A DNA stretch of 64,000 nucleotides from Trujillonella endophytica (GCF_019799905.1 NZ_JABGCI010000003.1:186001-250000), one strand, 5' to 3'. Shown: positions 19,066 to 28,355, counted from the stretch's first letter. Translations and numbers: made by a program. Notes: generated by a model not told the origin, from the sequence alone.

Positions 19066-19881
19066 TCAGCGGCCCTCGTACGTGGCCTTGCCGGGTCCGT
19101 CGGTGAGGAACGAGGCGACGGCGCCGCGGAGGTCGGCGGTGGCGAACAGCGGACCGGAGACCTGCGGGGTGATCGCGTCGGCCGCGCGGACCCCGTCGCG
19201 CACCGCCGTCCCGACCAGCCTCTTGGTCGCCGCGTGGGCGACCGTCGGCCCGGCCGCCACGCGGGCGGCGAACGCCCGGACCGCCTCGGCGAACCCCTCG
19301 TCGGGCAGCACCTGGTTCACCACGCCCCAGCGCTCGAGCACCGCGGCCGGGTAGCGCCCGCCGGTGTAGATGAGCTCCTTGGCCCGCGCGGGGCCGGCCC
19401 GCTCGGCCAGCCGCTGCGGCCCGCCCATCGACGGCGTGAGGCCGACGACGATCTCGACCAGCCCGAAGGAGGCGCGCTCGGCGGCGAGCAGCAGGTCGCA
19501 GGCGAGCGCGAGCTCGAACGCCGCGGTCAGGGTGAGGCCGTGCGCGGCGAACACCGTGGGCACGGGCAGGTCCTCGAGCGTCTGGGACATGCGGAGCAGC
19601 CGGGCCCACAGCGCCGTCCCCTGGCCGGCGGGGTCCGGCCCCTCGGCGATCTCCTGGAAGGCGTGCACGTCGACCCCGCCGGAGACGACGCGGCCGCGGG
19701 CCTCCAGCAGGACGGCCCGCGCCCGGTCGGGCCGGCCGGGCTCGGTGAGCGCGACGAGCTCGGCGACCGCCGCCTCGAAGCCGGCGAAGACGGGCTCGTC
19801 GAAGAGGTTCAGCGGCGGGGCGTCGAGGACGACGACGGCGACGTCGCCGTCGCGCTCGACGCGGACGGGGCTCTGGGTCAC
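19066..19881 (-). CDS. Enoyl-CoA hydratase/isomerase family protein
   Basis: This 271-residue crotonase-fold protein shows the oxyanion-hole region around GRVVSGGVDVHAF and a central LTLTAAFELALACDLLLAA. The canonical second catalytic Glu is not obvious (GLVEIVVGLTPSMGG has one Glu at a suitable place). It begins with GTG. No partner fatty-acid genes are adjacent, so the substrate is open. The gap to phoH is 91 bp. Confidence 0.88.
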   Translation of the reverse strand: MTQSPVRVERDGDVAVVVLDAPPLNLFDEPVFAGFEAAVAELVALTEPGRPDRARAVLLEARGRVVSGGVDVHAFQEIAEGPDPAGQGTALWARLLRMSQTLEDLPVPTVFAAHGLTLTAAFELALACDLLLAAERASFGLVEIVVGLTPSMGGPQRLAERAGPARAKELIYTGGRYPAAVLERWGVVNQVLPDEGFAEAVRAFAARVAAGPTVAHAATKRLVGTAVRDGVRAADAITPQVSGPLFATADLRGAVASFLTDGPGKATYEGR

Positions 19882-19991
19882 CCCGTCACCGTGACACGGC
19901 CGGTGCCGCGGCGCAGTGCCCGGTGCCGCGCTGCAGCGCGGCCCCGGCCGCCGAGTCTCGGCACCCGGCCGGCGGCGGGACGACAGGCCGG

Positions 19992-20351
19992 TCAGCCGGG
20001 CGGCCAGCCCAGGTGCCGGCCACCGAGGACGTGCAGGTGTACGTGGTGCACCGTCTGGCCGGCGGCGGGGCCGGTGTTGGCGACCAGCCGGTAGCCGGGC
20101 TCGGCCCCGTCGGCGCTCGCCAGCCCCTCCTGCACGGCGACCGCGTGCGCCGCGGCCACCACCTCGGCGAGCAGTTGCGGGTCGGCGGCGACCAGGCGGC
20201 CGGCCGTGGCGTGGTGGTCCTTGGGGATGACGAGCACGTGCGTGGCCGCCTGCGGGTTGATGTCCCGGAAGGCCAGCGTGCGGTCGGTCTCGTGGACGAC
20301 GTCGGCGGGGATCTCGCCGGCGACCATGCGGCAGAACAGGCAGTCGGTCAC
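19992..20351 (-). CDS. HIT-family nucleotide-binding protein
   Basis: The 119-residue protein has the histidine triad HVHLHVL near the C-terminus and the N-terminal DCLFCRMVAGEIP typical of Hint-type phosphoramidase/nucleotide hydrolases. The start is GTG. The enoyl-CoA hydratase follows downstream after 110 bp. Confidence 0.93.
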   Translation of the reverse strand: MTDCLFCRMVAGEIPADVVHETDRTLAFRDINPQAATHVLVIPKDHHATAGRLVAADPQLLAEVVAAAHAVAVQEGLASADGAEPGYRLVANTGPAAGQTVHHVHLHVLGGRHLGWPPG

Positions 20352-20411
20352 GACGGCGACCCTAGGGCCGGGCAGCGCGGGCGGCCCGGCCGACGTCCTC
20401 CCTCACCGGAA

Positions 20412-20449
20412 CGCGTCCTCCCTCGCCGCACACCGTGAGGGAGGACGCG
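20412..20449 (-). terminator. Hairpin terminator of the hrcA-dnaJ-rsmE operon
   Basis: A 13-bp perfect stem (CGCGTCCTCCCTC with GAGGGAGGACGCG) with a 12-nt loop lies 38 bp past the rsmE stop. A second smaller palindrome, GATCAGG-TCA-CCTGATC at 20,454-20,470, stands between it and rsmE. Confidence 0.75.
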
Positions 20450-20487
20450 CGACGATCAGGTCACCTGATCCCGGAGCTGCCCGGGGC

Positions 20488-21246
20488 TCAGGCCCAGCGG
20501 GTGCGCAGCGACAGCGCGGCCAGGGCCGCCGCGCCGGCGGTCGAGGTCCGCAGCACCTCAGGCCCGAGGCGCACCGGCTCGGCGCCGGCCGCCCGGAACG
20601 CCAGGACCTCGCCGTCGGTGAGCCCGCCCTCCGGGCCCACGACGACGGCGACGGTGCCGTGCGTCGGCACGGTCACGTCCGAGATCCGCGCGCGGGCCTG
20701 CTCGTGCAGCACGATCGCCAGGTCGACCTCGGCCAGCTCGCCGCAGACCTCGCGGGTGCTCGCCAGGCCGGCGACCTCGGGGACCCGCGCACGGCGGGAC
20801 TGCTTGCTCGCCGCGTGCGCCGCCGCACGCCACTTCGCGACGCCCCGCGCGACACGGTCGTCGCGCCAGCGGGTGACGCAGCGCGAGGCCGCCCACGGCA
20901 CGATCCGGTCGACGCCGAGCTCCGTGGCCAGCTCCACGGCCAGCGGGCCGCGGTCGCCCTTCGGCAGCGCCTGCACCAGCACCAGCCGCGGCTCGGCCTG
21001 CGGCACCTCGAGCCACGCCTCGACGCGGACGCGCAGCCCCTCGGGACCGGCCGAGGACACCTCCCCCTCGGCGACCGTGCCGCGGCCGTCGCCGACCCGG
21101 ACCCGTTCGCCGGGTGCCAGCCGCAGCACGTCGACGGCGTGCCGGCCCTCCTGCCCGCCGACCAGCAGCTCGCCGCCCGCGGGCAGCTCGTCGAGCAGGA
21201 ACAGCGGGGCGCCGTCGAGCTCCGGCAGGCGCGCTTCGGTGCTCAT
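20488..21246 (-). CDS. rsmE: 16S rRNA m3U1498 methyltransferase RsmE
   Basis: This 252-residue SPOUT methyltransferase has the SAM-binding VVVGPEGGLTDGE and the C-terminal LRTSTAGAAALAAL knot region. ATG start, 4 bp after the dnaJ stop. It is the third gene of the heat-shock operon hrcA-dnaJ-rsmE, the same order as in mycobacteria. Confidence 0.95.
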   Translation of the reverse strand: MSTEARLPELDGAPLFLLDELPAGGELLVGGQEGRHAVDVLRLAPGERVRVGDGRGTVAEGEVSSAGPEGLRVRVEAWLEVPQAEPRLVLVQALPKGDRGPLAVELATELGVDRIVPWAASRCVTRWRDDRVARGVAKWRAAAHAASKQSRRARVPEVAGLASTREVCGELAEVDLAIVLHEQARARISDVTVPTHGTVAVVVGPEGGLTDGEVLAFRAAGAEPVRLGPEVLRTSTAGAAALAALSLRTRWA

Positions 21247-21250
21247 GTCC

Positions 21251-22384
21251 TCACTTCAGCACGTCGCGCAGGCGCGAGAACAGTCCACCCTGCCCTTCGG
21301 TGGTAGAGCCGGGACGGTCCTCGCCGCGCAGCACGGCCAGCTCGCGCAGCAGCTTCTCCTGCTCGGCGTCGAGCTTGGTCGGCGTCTCCACCTCGACGTG
21401 CACCATGAGGTTGCCCCGGCCGGTCGCGCGCAGCCGGGGCGCCCCGCGGCCGCGGAGGGTGAGCACCGTGCCCGACTGCGTGCCGGGGCGGACGTCGACG
21501 TCCTCCTCGCCGTCCAGCGTGGTCAGCGAGAGCGTCGTCCCCAGCGCCGCGGCGGTCATCGGCAGCGTGACCCGGCAGTGCAGGTCCTCGCTGTCGCGGG
21601 TGAAGACGGGGTGCGGGCGCTCGTTGATCTCGACGTAGAGGTCGCCGGCGGGGCCACCGCCCGGGCCGACCTCGCCGTGGCCGGTCAGCCGGATCCGCAT
21701 GCCGTCCTCGACGCCGGCGGGCACCTTGACGCTGATGGTCCGGCGGGCCCGGACGCGCCCGTCGCCGCCGCACTTCGCGCACGGCTCGGGGATGACCTGC
21801 CCGGTGCCCTCGCAGGTCGGGCACACCCGGCTGGAGACCACCTGGCCGAGGAACGAGCGCTGCACGCTCTGCACCTCGCCGCGGCCGGAGCACGTGGCGC
21901 ACGTGGTGGGGTGCGTCCCCGGAGCGGTGCCCGCGCCGGCGCAGGTGTCGCAGAGGACCGCGGTGTCGACGGTGATGTCCTTGGTGGTGCCGAACACCGT
22001 CTCGTCGAGGTCGAGGTCCAGGCGGATGAGGGCGTCCCCGCCGGCCCGGGTGCGGCTGCGCGGCCCGCGCGCGCCCATCCCGCCGCCGCCGAAGAAGGCG
22101 TCCATGATGTCGCCCAGCCCGCCGAAGCCGGCGTTGCCGAACGGGCTCCCTCCGGCGCCGCCGCCGGTGTCGAACGGGTCGCCGCCGAGGTCGACGATGC
22201 GTCGCTTCTCCGGGTCGGTCAGCGCCTGGTAGGCCTTGCTGACCTCCTGGAAGCGCTCCTTGGCCTCGGGATCCGGGTTGACGTCCGGGTGCAGGTCGCG
22301 GGCGAGCCGGCGGTACGCCTTCTTGATGTCGTTGTCGGACGCGCCGCGGGCCAGGCCGAGGACGCCGTAGTAGTCGGTTGCCAT
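21251..22384 (-). CDS. dnaJ: Chaperone DnaJ (HrcA-operon paralogue, DnaJ2)
   Basis: DnaJ recruits substrates to DnaK. The 377-residue protein has the J domain with HPD (LHPDVNP), a Gly/Phe-rich region ([16 protein letters not shown]), and four zinc-finger repeats [24 protein letters not shown] and CAKCGGDG, followed by the C-terminal substrate domain. It lies 15 bp after hrcA and so falls under the CIRCE operator. The absence of dnaK/grpE nearby matches the second DnaJ of actinobacteria. Confidence 0.96.
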   Translation of the reverse strand: MATDYYGVLGLARGASDNDIKKAYRRLARDLHPDVNPDPEAKERFQEVSKAYQALTDPEKRRIVDLGGDPFDTGGGAGGSPFGNAGFGGLGDIMDAFFGGGGMGARGPRSRTRAGGDALIRLDLDLDETVFGTTKDITVDTAVLCDTCAGAGTAPGTHPTTCATCSGRGEVQSVQRSFLGQVVSSRVCPTCEGTGQVIPEPCAKCGGDGRVRARRTISVKVPAGVEDGMRIRLTGHGEVGPGGGPAGDLYVEINERPHPVFTRDSEDLHCRVTLPMTAAALGTTLSLTTLDGEEDVDVRPGTQSGTVLTLRGRGAPRLRATGRGNLMVHVEVETPTKLDAEQEKLLRELAVLRGEDRPGSTTEGQGGLFSRLRDVLK

Positions 22385-22399
22385 GGAGGGGTCTCAGCC

Positions 22400-23422
22400 T
22401 CAGCTCTCGGCCAGCAACTGGCCGACGTAGCGGGCCACGGCACGGACCGCGGCCATGTTCGTTGGGTAGTCCATCCGGGTCGGGCCCACGATGCCCAGGC
22501 CTCCGAGTGCCCGGTCGGGGGAGCCGTACCCCACGGAGACGACCGAGGCACCCGTCAGGGCCTCGTGTGCGTTCTCCTCGCCGATCCGGACGACGACGGT
22601 GCCGCCGGTGTCGACCTCGCTGATCAGCTTGAGCACGACGACCTGCTCCTCGAGCGCCTCGAGCAGGGGCCGGACCGTGCCGGGGAAGTCCAGGGCCGTG
22701 CGGGCCAGGTTCGCCGTCCCGCCGACGACCAGGCGGTCCTCTCCCGGCTCGACCAGCGTCTCGATGAGCGCGGCGCTGACGGCGGCCACCAGCGCGCGCA
22801 GGTGCGGCGGGGCGGTGTCGACCAGGTCGGGCACCAGGTTGGCGGCCTCGGCCAGCTTCGCGCCGGTGAAGGCGGAGTTCAGCAGGGTCCGCAGCTCGGC
22901 GACGGCCTCGGAGTCGACGTCCACGGGGCACTCGACGACGCGCTGCTCGACCCGGCCGGTGTCGGTGATCAGCACCAGCAGCAGCCGCGAGCCGGCGACC
23001 TGCACGACCTCCAGGTGGCGGACGGCGCTGCGGGACAGGGTCGGGTACTGGACGACGGCGACCTGGCGGGTCAGCTGGGCCAGCAGCCGCACGGAGCGGC
23101 CGAGGACGTCGTGCAGGTCGACGGCGCCGTCGAGGAACTTCTCGATGGCCTTGCGCTCGGCGGCCGACAGCGGCTTGACCGCCGAGAGCCGGTCGACGAA
23201 CAGCCGGTAGCCCTTGTCGGTGGGCACGCGCCCGGCGCTGGTGTGCGGCTGGGTGATGTAGCCCTGCTCCTCGAGGACGGCCATGTCGTTGCGGATGGTG
23301 GCCGGCGAGACGCCGAGGTCGTGCCGCTCGGCGAGGGCCTTGCTGCCCACCGGGTCGTTGGTGGAGACGTAGTCCTGGACGATGGCCCGCAGGACCTGCA
23401 GGCGCCGTTCGTCGTGCGCCAC
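22400..23422 (-). CDS. hrcA: Heat-inducible transcription repressor HrcA
   Basis: HrcA represses heat-shock operons by binding CIRCE. The 340-residue protein has an N-terminal winged helix ([33 protein letters not shown]) and a C-terminal GAF-like domain. The start is GTG at 23,420-23,422, with GGGGAGG seven bases upstream. A CIRCE element 83 bp upstream shows autoregulation of hrcA-dnaJ-rsmE. Confidence 0.96.
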   Translation of the reverse strand: MAHDERRLQVLRAIVQDYVSTNDPVGSKALAERHDLGVSPATIRNDMAVLEEQGYITQPHTSAGRVPTDKGYRLFVDRLSAVKPLSAAERKAIEKFLDGAVDLHDVLGRSVRLLAQLTRQVAVVQYPTLSRSAVRHLEVVQVAGSRLLLVLITDTGRVEQRVVECPVDVDSEAVAELRTLLNSAFTGAKLAEAANLVPDLVDTAPPHLRALVAAVSAALIETLVEPGEDRLVVGGTANLARTALDFPGTVRPLLEALEEQVVVLKLISEVDTGGTVVVRIGEENAHEALTGASVVSVGYGSPDRALGGLGIVGPTRMDYPTNMAAVRAVARYVGQLLAES

Positions 23423-23504
23423 GGTGACACCTCCCCGTACCGGTCGACGTGCCGTGCGAGGAGGCGGCAGCCCCTCGCCGGATCGCTCCGTCGCACTGCC
23501 GGCC

Positions 23505-23537
23505 GGGCTGGCACTCGCACGGACGGAGTGCCAGCCC
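23505..23537. promoter_or_regulatory. CIRCE operator (HrcA binding site)
   Basis: CTGGCACTC, nine spacer bases, then GAGTGCCAG form a perfect inverted repeat matching the CIRCE pattern TTAGCACTC-N9-GAGTGCTAA with GC-shifted ends. Three more pairs (GGG/CCC) extend each arm to 12 bp. It lies between hrcA and the divergent gene at 23,700. Confidence 0.93.
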
Positions 23538-23699
23538 AGCATACGACCGCGGGCCCCGTCCGTCGCGCGGCTCGCGTGGCGGGGCACCCCCGGGGGTGGC
23601 CGCGGGGACGTCGCCCTGCGGCGGCGACCGGGACCGCCGGTGGATAGGCTGGCGGGGGTCGGCACAGGCGGTGGGCGGTCCGGACGGAGGTCGGTTTCC

Positions 23700-24020
23700 C
23701 TGATCTTCAAAGCGGTGCGCGAGGGCCGCCCGTATCCCGAGCACGGCATGTCGACCAAGGACTGGGCGATGATCCCGCCGCGGCAGATCCGGCTGGACAC
23801 CCTGGTCACGACCAAGCGCGAGCTGGCCCTGGACGCCCTCCTGGCCGACGACTCGACCTTCTACGGCGACCTGTTCCCGCACGCCGTCCTCTGGCACGGC
23901 GAGATGTACCTGGAGGACGGCCTGCACCGGGCGCTGCGCGCGGCCCTGCAGCAGCGCACCGTCATCCACGTGCGGGTGCTCGACCTCGACGCCCTGATGC
24001 CCGCGGAACCGGCCCGCTAG
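23700..24020 (+). CDS. Conserved actinobacterial protein of Rv2375 type
   Basis: The roughly 106-residue protein ([15 protein letters not shown].., then [26 protein letters not shown]) occupies the position of Rv2375 beside hrcA. Automated annotations sometimes call this family VapB-like antitoxin, but I see no toxin next to it. No ATG, GTG or TTG lies near the conserved N-terminus. A strong GGAGG ends 9 bases before CTG (23,700-23,702), and ATC follows directly, so a CTG or ATC start is likely. The gene ends with TAG, and its stop shares CTAG with the stop of the converging regulator gene. Confidence 0.75.
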   Translation: MIFKAVREGRPYPEHGMSTKDWAMIPPRQIRLDTLVTTKRELALDALLADDSTFYGDLFPHAVLWHGEMYLEDGLHRALRAALQQRTVIHVRVLDLDALMPAEPAR

Positions 24021-24622
24021 AGCCAGCCGCGCTCCTCCGCCGCCCGCGCCGCCTCCACGCGCGTGCGCGCCCCGGTCTTGCCGATCGCCGAGGACAGGTA
24101 GTTGCGCACCGTCCCCTCGGAGAGGAAGAGCCGCCGGGCGATCTCGGCGACCGTGGCGCCGTCGGCGGCCTCGCGCAGCACGTCGGCCTCCCGGGCCGAC
24201 AGCGGGGTCGCCCCGATCGCCAGCGCGGCGGCGGCGAGGTCCCGGTCGATGACCCGCTCCCCCGCCATCACCGCCCGGAGGGAGCGCGCCAGCTCGGCCA
24301 CCGGGGCGTCCTTCACGAGGAAGCCGGCGGCGCCGACCTCCATCGCCCGCCGCAGGAACCCGGGCCGGCCGAACGTGGTGAGGACGACGGCGCGCGTGCC
24401 CGGCACCTCCGCCGCCAGGGCGCGCGCGGCCTCCAGCCCGTCGCAGCCGGGCATCTCGATGTCGAGCAGGGCCACGTCCGGGGCGTGCTCGCGGGCCGCG
24501 GCCACCACCTCGTCGCCGCGGCCGACCTCGGCCACGACGTGGATGTCGTCCTCGAGCTCGAGCAGCGCCCGGAGCGCACCGCGGACCATGGACTGGTCCT
24601 CGGCGATGAGCACGCGGATCAC
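24017..24622 (-). CDS. Response regulator, NarL/LuxR family (DesR-like)
   Basis: The 201-residue regulator has a receiver domain with the phospho-acceptor Asp in VALLDIEMPG and Lys in FLVKDAP, and a C-terminal LuxR helix-turn-helix (LSAREADVLREAADGATVAE; LFLSEGTVRNYLSSAIGKTG). Its GTG start overlaps the stop of the histidine kinase (GTGA). It closes the four-gene ABC transporter/two-component operon and probably controls that operon. It ends with TAG. Confidence 0.94.
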   Translation of the reverse strand: MIRVLIAEDQSMVRGALRALLELEDDIHVVAEVGRGDEVVAAAREHAPDVALLDIEMPGCDGLEAARALAAEVPGTRAVVLTTFGRPGFLRRAMEVGAAGFLVKDAPVAELARSLRAVMAGERVIDRDLAAAALAIGATPLSAREADVLREAADGATVAEIARRLFLSEGTVRNYLSSAIGKTGARTRVEAARAAEERGWL

Positions 24623-25758
24623 GGTGCCGCCACGGCCGCGCCGACGGGCACGCGGGCGCGCAGCCGGAAGCCGCGGCCGCCGGGACCGGGGCCGGTCTCC
24701 AGCCGGCCGCCGAGCGCGGCGAGCCGCTCCTCGATCCCGGACAGGCCTGCGCCGGCCGGACCGGAGGAGTGCTCCGCGAGGCCGTGGCCGTCGTCGGTCA
24801 CCGTGAGCGCGGCGCCGTCGTCGTCGGTGCCGACCGTGACGGTGACCGAGCGGGCGCCGCTGTGCCGCAGGACGTTGGTGGTGGCCTCGCGCACCACCCA
24901 GCCGAGGACGGCGTCCACCGCGCCCGGCAGCGCGGGCAGCTCGCGCGGCGCCGTCAGCGTGATCCCGGCGGCCGACAGGGCGGCGCGGGCCTCGGCCAGG
25001 GCGCTGCCGGCGCTGACCTGCCGGTAGCCGCTGACGGCGTCACGCACCTCGGCCAGCGCCCGCCGGGCGGTGGCCTCCACGTCGGCCATCTCGGTCCGGG
25101 CGCGGGCGGGGTCGCGGTCGGCGAGGCGCCCGGCGAGCTCGCTCTTGAGCGCGATGAGCGACAGGCTGTGGCCGAGCAGGTCGTGCAGGTCGCGGGCGAA
25201 GCGGAGCCGCTCCTCGGCGACGGCGTTGCGGGCCAGCTCCTCCCGCGCCTCGGACAGCTCAGCGTTCACCGAGACCAGGGTGCGGGTGCCCGACAGCGCG
25301 AAGGCGGTGAGCACGCACATCACCGGGAGGATGAACAGCTGGCCCAGCTCCCCCTCCGCGCCGACCACCCCGGCGCAGGCCCCGGCGCAGGCGACCACGG
25401 CCGGCCACACCCAGCGCTGGGGCAGCGCCCCGGCGGCCGCGGCCGACACGTAGATCAGCAGGCCGGCCCAGGCCGAGCCGAGCCAGGCGGCGAGGACCAC
25501 GCCGAGGACGGCGACGACGACCAGGTGCCGCCACGCCGGCATGCGACGCTCGAAGAAGCGGCCCATGACCACCAGGTAGGAGCCGGTGAAGACGAGGAGC
25601 GCGCCCGCCGCCACGACCCGCACCCACGCGGCCCGCGGCGTGGTGACGAGGTCGAAGACGGGGAAGAACTGGAACAGCAGCCACGGCAACGCCCAGCCGA
25701 GGCGCTGCCAGGCCGGCCGGCAGTCCATGGGCCCGGACGGTAGCTGGATCCCGGCCAT
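24619..25758 (-). CDS. Sensor histidine kinase, DesK-like
   Basis: The 379-residue kinase has five to six membrane helices in residues 20-165 with almost no external loop. The HisKA_3 dimerisation helix follows (LRFARDLHDLLGHSLSLIALKS, phospho-His in LHDLLGH), then a HATPase domain (VVREATTNVLRHSGA; VTDDGHGL). Few external residues suggest that it senses the membrane itself or the partner transporter. The ATG start follows the permease stop by 4 bp. Confidence 0.93.
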   Translation of the reverse strand: MAGIQLPSGPMDCRPAWQRLGWALPWLLFQFFPVFDLVTTPRAAWVRVVAAGALLVFTGSYLVVMGRFFERRMPAWRHLVVVAVLGVVLAAWLGSAWAGLLIYVSAAAAGALPQRWVWPAVVACAGACAGVVGAEGELGQLFILPVMCVLTAFALSGTRTLVSVNAELSEAREELARNAVAEERLRFARDLHDLLGHSLSLIALKSELAGRLADRDPARARTEMADVEATARRALAEVRDAVSGYRQVSAGSALAEARAALSAAGITLTAPRELPALPGAVDAVLGWVVREATTNVLRHSGARSVTVTVGTDDDGAALTVTDDGHGLAEHSSGPAGAGLSGIEERLAALGGRLETGPGPGGRGFRLRARVPVGAAVAAP

Positions 25759-25762
25759 CGGC

Positions 25763-26503
25763 TCAGCCCGCGACCGCGTACAGCGGCCGGCGCCGGGCGA
25801 CCGCGGCCGCCAGCGCCCCGGCGATCCCCGCGTAGGCGACGAGTACCGCCACCGCGACCGCCGACGGCGCGTCCCCGCCGGCGACGTCGCGGCCGAGCTC
25901 GGCGTACCAGTAGGACGGGAGCGCGTGCGCCACCGCCTGGAGGCCGGCGGGGAACAGCTCGGCCGGGACCCAGAGCCCGCCCAGCAGCGCCAGCACCGTC
26001 GCCACGATGCCCATCGCGCCGCCGGCCGCCTTCTGCTCCAGCGCGAGGCCGAGCAGCAGCCCGAGCGCCACGAACACCGCCGAGCCGGCCCAGAGGACGG
26101 CGACCAGCGCCAGCCAGGTGCCCGGCGGGAGGTGCACCCCGTTGACCAGCCGCCCCACCAGCGCCACGACGACCAGGGCGGGCAGGGTCAGCAGGACCCC
26201 GACGAGCACCTCCACACCGACGACCGAGCTCGTCGGCACCGGCGTGACGCGGAGCTGGCGCAGCCAGCCGGAGGCGCGGTCGAAGGAGATCCGGATGGTC
26301 GCGCCGAGGGCGGCGCCCATCGCGCCGTAGGCCATCATCGAGACCATCGTCGCCGCGGCGTACTCCCCGTAGCCGTCGTCGGCCGCCTGCCCGAAGACCT
26401 TCGCGAAGAAGACGGTGAACAGCGCGGGCAGCGCGACGGTGAAGAAGAGGAACTGCCGGTTGCGGCCCACCCGCCGCAGCTGGAAGAGGAACAGCGTGCT
26501 CAT
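25763..26503 (-). CDS. ABC-2 type transporter permease
   Basis: The 246-residue membrane protein has about six helices and an N-terminal FQLRRVGRNRQFLFFTVALP typical of ABC-2 exporters. Its ATG overlaps the stop of the ATPase gene (ATGA). Together with the ATPase it should form a drug or lipid exporter monitored by the DesKR-like pair downstream. Confidence 0.92.
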   Translation of the reverse strand: MSTLFLFQLRRVGRNRQFLFFTVALPALFTVFFAKVFGQAADDGYGEYAAATMVSMMAYGAMGAALGATIRISFDRASGWLRQLRVTPVPTSSVVGVEVLVGVLLTLPALVVVALVGRLVNGVHLPPGTWLALVAVLWAGSAVFVALGLLLGLALEQKAAGGAMGIVATVLALLGGLWVPAELFPAGLQAVAHALPSYWYAELGRDVAGGDAPSAVAVAVLVAYAGIAGALAAAVARRRPLYAVAG

Positions 26504-27423
26504 CGCAGGGCTCCGATCGGGGTCGCGGTGGTGAGGGTGAGGACCGCCTCCTCGAGGCTGGCGCCGCGGACCTGCAGGCCGGGCAGCCGCCGCCCGCCGG
26601 CCAGCAGGGCGCGCAGGGTCTCCTCCGCGTCGGAGGTGGTGAGCTCGACGGTCCCGCCGCGGCGCGTCAGCGCGGTGACGCCGGGCAGGCCGTCGAGCGG
26701 GGCGTCGGGCCCGGCGGTGAAGGTGATCGTGCTGCCGGTGATGCCGGCCTTGACCTGGGCGGCGGAGCCGTCGGCGACCACCCGGCCGCCGGCGACGACG
26801 ACCACCCGGTCGGCGACGGCGTCGGCCTCCTCGAGGTGGTGGGTGGCGAAGACGACGGTGGTGCCGCCCTCGGCCAGGCCGCGCATCGTCGTCCAGAAGG
26901 CGCGGCGGCCCTCGACGTCCATGGCCGAGGTGGGCTCGTCGAGCAGGAGCAGCGGCGGCCGCCCGGCGAGGGCCAGCGCGAGCAGGACCCGCTGGCGCTG
27001 GCCGCCGGAGAGGTCCTCGACCGGCCGGCGCAGCAGGCCGTCGATGCCGGTGGTGACGACGAGGTCGTCCAGCGGCCAGGAGCGCGGGAAGCTGCGCCGC
27101 ACGAGGTCGAGGACCTCGCCGACGCGCGCCTCGCTGGGCAGGCCGCAGTGCTGGAGCATCGCGCCGACGTCCCCTGCGCGGACGGCCTCGGCCGGCGGGC
27201 GGCCCAGGACCCGGACGTCGCCGGTGTGCGGGACGAGGCCGAGGACGGCGTTGACGGTGGTCGACTTTCCGGCGCCGTTGGGGCCCAGCAGGGCCACGGT
27301 CTCGCCGCGGGGGATGCGCAGGTCCAGTCCGTCGACGGCCGGGGTGGCGCTGGACCCGTGCGCCGTGCGCGGAGCGCCGTAGCGGACGGTCAGCCCGGTG
27401 ATGTCGAGTGCGGGTTCGGTCAC
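26500..27423 (-). CDS. ABC transporter ATP-binding protein
   Basis: The 307-residue ATPase has Walker A GPNGAGKS, signature LSGGQRQR, Walker B LLLLDEPTSA and switch His in ATHHLEE. A C-terminal extension of about 90 residues is typical of exporters of the DrrA/CcmA type. First gene of the ABC-DesKR operon. The upstream gap contains the hairpin at 27,472-27,507. Confidence 0.94.
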   Translation of the reverse strand: MTEPALDITGLTVRYGAPRTAHGSSATPAVDGLDLRIPRGETVALLGPNGAGKSTTVNAVLGLVPHTGDVRVLGRPPAEAVRAGDVGAMLQHCGLPSEARVGEVLDLVRRSFPRSWPLDDLVVTTGIDGLLRRPVEDLSGGQRQRVLLALALAGRPPLLLLDEPTSAMDVEGRRAFWTTMRGLAEGGTTVVFATHHLEEADAVADRVVVVAGGRVVADGSAAQVKAGITGSTITFTAGPDAPLDGLPGVTALTRRGGTVELTTSDAEETLRALLAGGRRLPGLQVRGASLEEAVLTLTTATPIGALR

Positions 27424-27471
27424 GGGTCCGAGCCTGTCGGCGGCGGGCGCGCGGCAGTAGTGCGGGACGTC

Positions 27472-27507
27472 GCCGGTCCCCCCTGACAGATGTCAGAGGG
27501 GACCGGC
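27472..27507 (-). terminator. Hairpin after the SDR gene (terminator, possibly operator)
   Basis: Two 17-bp arms with one mismatch pair around a GA loop. The core CTGACA-GA-TGTCAG is a perfect palindrome. It stands 5 bp after the SDR stop and about 50 bp before the ABC operon start on the same strand, so termination is the simplest reading, but the core would also serve as an operator. Confidence 0.65.
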
Positions 27508-27512
27508 AGCGG

Positions 27513-28355
27513 TCAGCCCAGCGTCTTCAGGTGCGCGCCGGCGTCGATGTTGAGGAACTGGCCGGTCAGGTACTTCGAGGCGTCGGACGCGAGGAACAGC
27601 ACCGCCTCGCTGATGTCCTCGGGCTCGACCCACGGCACCGGCATCGACTGCAGGGTCGAGAACGCCGGGGCGGCGTCGTCCTTGGTGGGGCTCTCCAGGT
27701 CCGGCCGGAACATCCGGTACATGTCGTCGTTCTGCAGCAGGTTGGTGTTGCAGTTGGTGGGGTGCACGCCGTTGACGCGGATGAACTCGTGGGCGACCGC
27801 CGCGGCCAGCGACTGCACGAACGGGACGAGCGTCCGCTTGGCGAACGTGTACGCACCGCCGCCCCCGGGCCCGCCGACGCCGCCCTTCATCAGAGCGGCG
27901 AACGACCCGGTGACGATGACGGATCCGCCCTGCGGGAGGTGCGGGAGCCCGGCCATCACGGTGTTCAGGACGCCGACCAGGTTCACGTTGAGCACGTCGA
28001 TGTAGTCCTGGCGCCCCTGCTCCTTGCGGAACGCACCGACCCCCGCGTTGGCGCAGATGACGTCGACCTTGCCCAGCTCGGCGACCCCGGTCTCGAAGGC
28101 GGCCTTGAGCGCGTTCGGGTCGCGGACGTCGGCCTTGATCTTCACCGCGCGCCGGTCCAGCGCCTCGATCGACTTGACCGTCTGGTCGAGCTCGGCCTCC
28201 GTGCCCAACGGGTAGTTGATCGTCTCGATGTTCTCGCAGAGGTCGACGGCGACGATGTCCGCGCCCTCCTCCGCGAGACGGAGTGCGTGGCTGCGTCCCT
28301 GCCCGTGCGCTGCGCCGGTGATGAACGCGACCTTGCCCTCGACCCGTCCTGCCAT
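27513..28355 (-). CDS. Short-chain dehydrogenase, mycofactocin-coupled type
   Basis: The 280-residue SDR has the Rossmann start EGKVAFITGAAHGQGRSHA, the DLC segment typical of the mycofactocin-coupled SDR group, NAG at CANAGVG, and the catalytic pair in YTFAK with Ser in VTGSFAAL. That group keeps its NAD tightly bound and uses mycofactocin as electron acceptor; no mycofactocin genes are in this window, so the dependence is inferred from family resemblance. ATG start with AGGAG upstream. Confidence 0.9.
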   Translation of the reverse strand: MAGRVEGKVAFITGAAHGQGRSHALRLAEEGADIVAVDLCENIETINYPLGTEAELDQTVKSIEALDRRAVKIKADVRDPNALKAAFETGVAELGKVDVICANAGVGAFRKEQGRQDYIDVLNVNLVGVLNTVMAGLPHLPQGGSVIVTGSFAALMKGGVGGPGGGGAYTFAKRTLVPFVQSLAAAVAHEFIRVNGVHPTNCNTNLLQNDDMYRMFRPDLESPTKDDAAPAFSTLQSMPVPWVEPEDISEAVLFLASDASKYLTGQFLNIDAGAHLKTLG

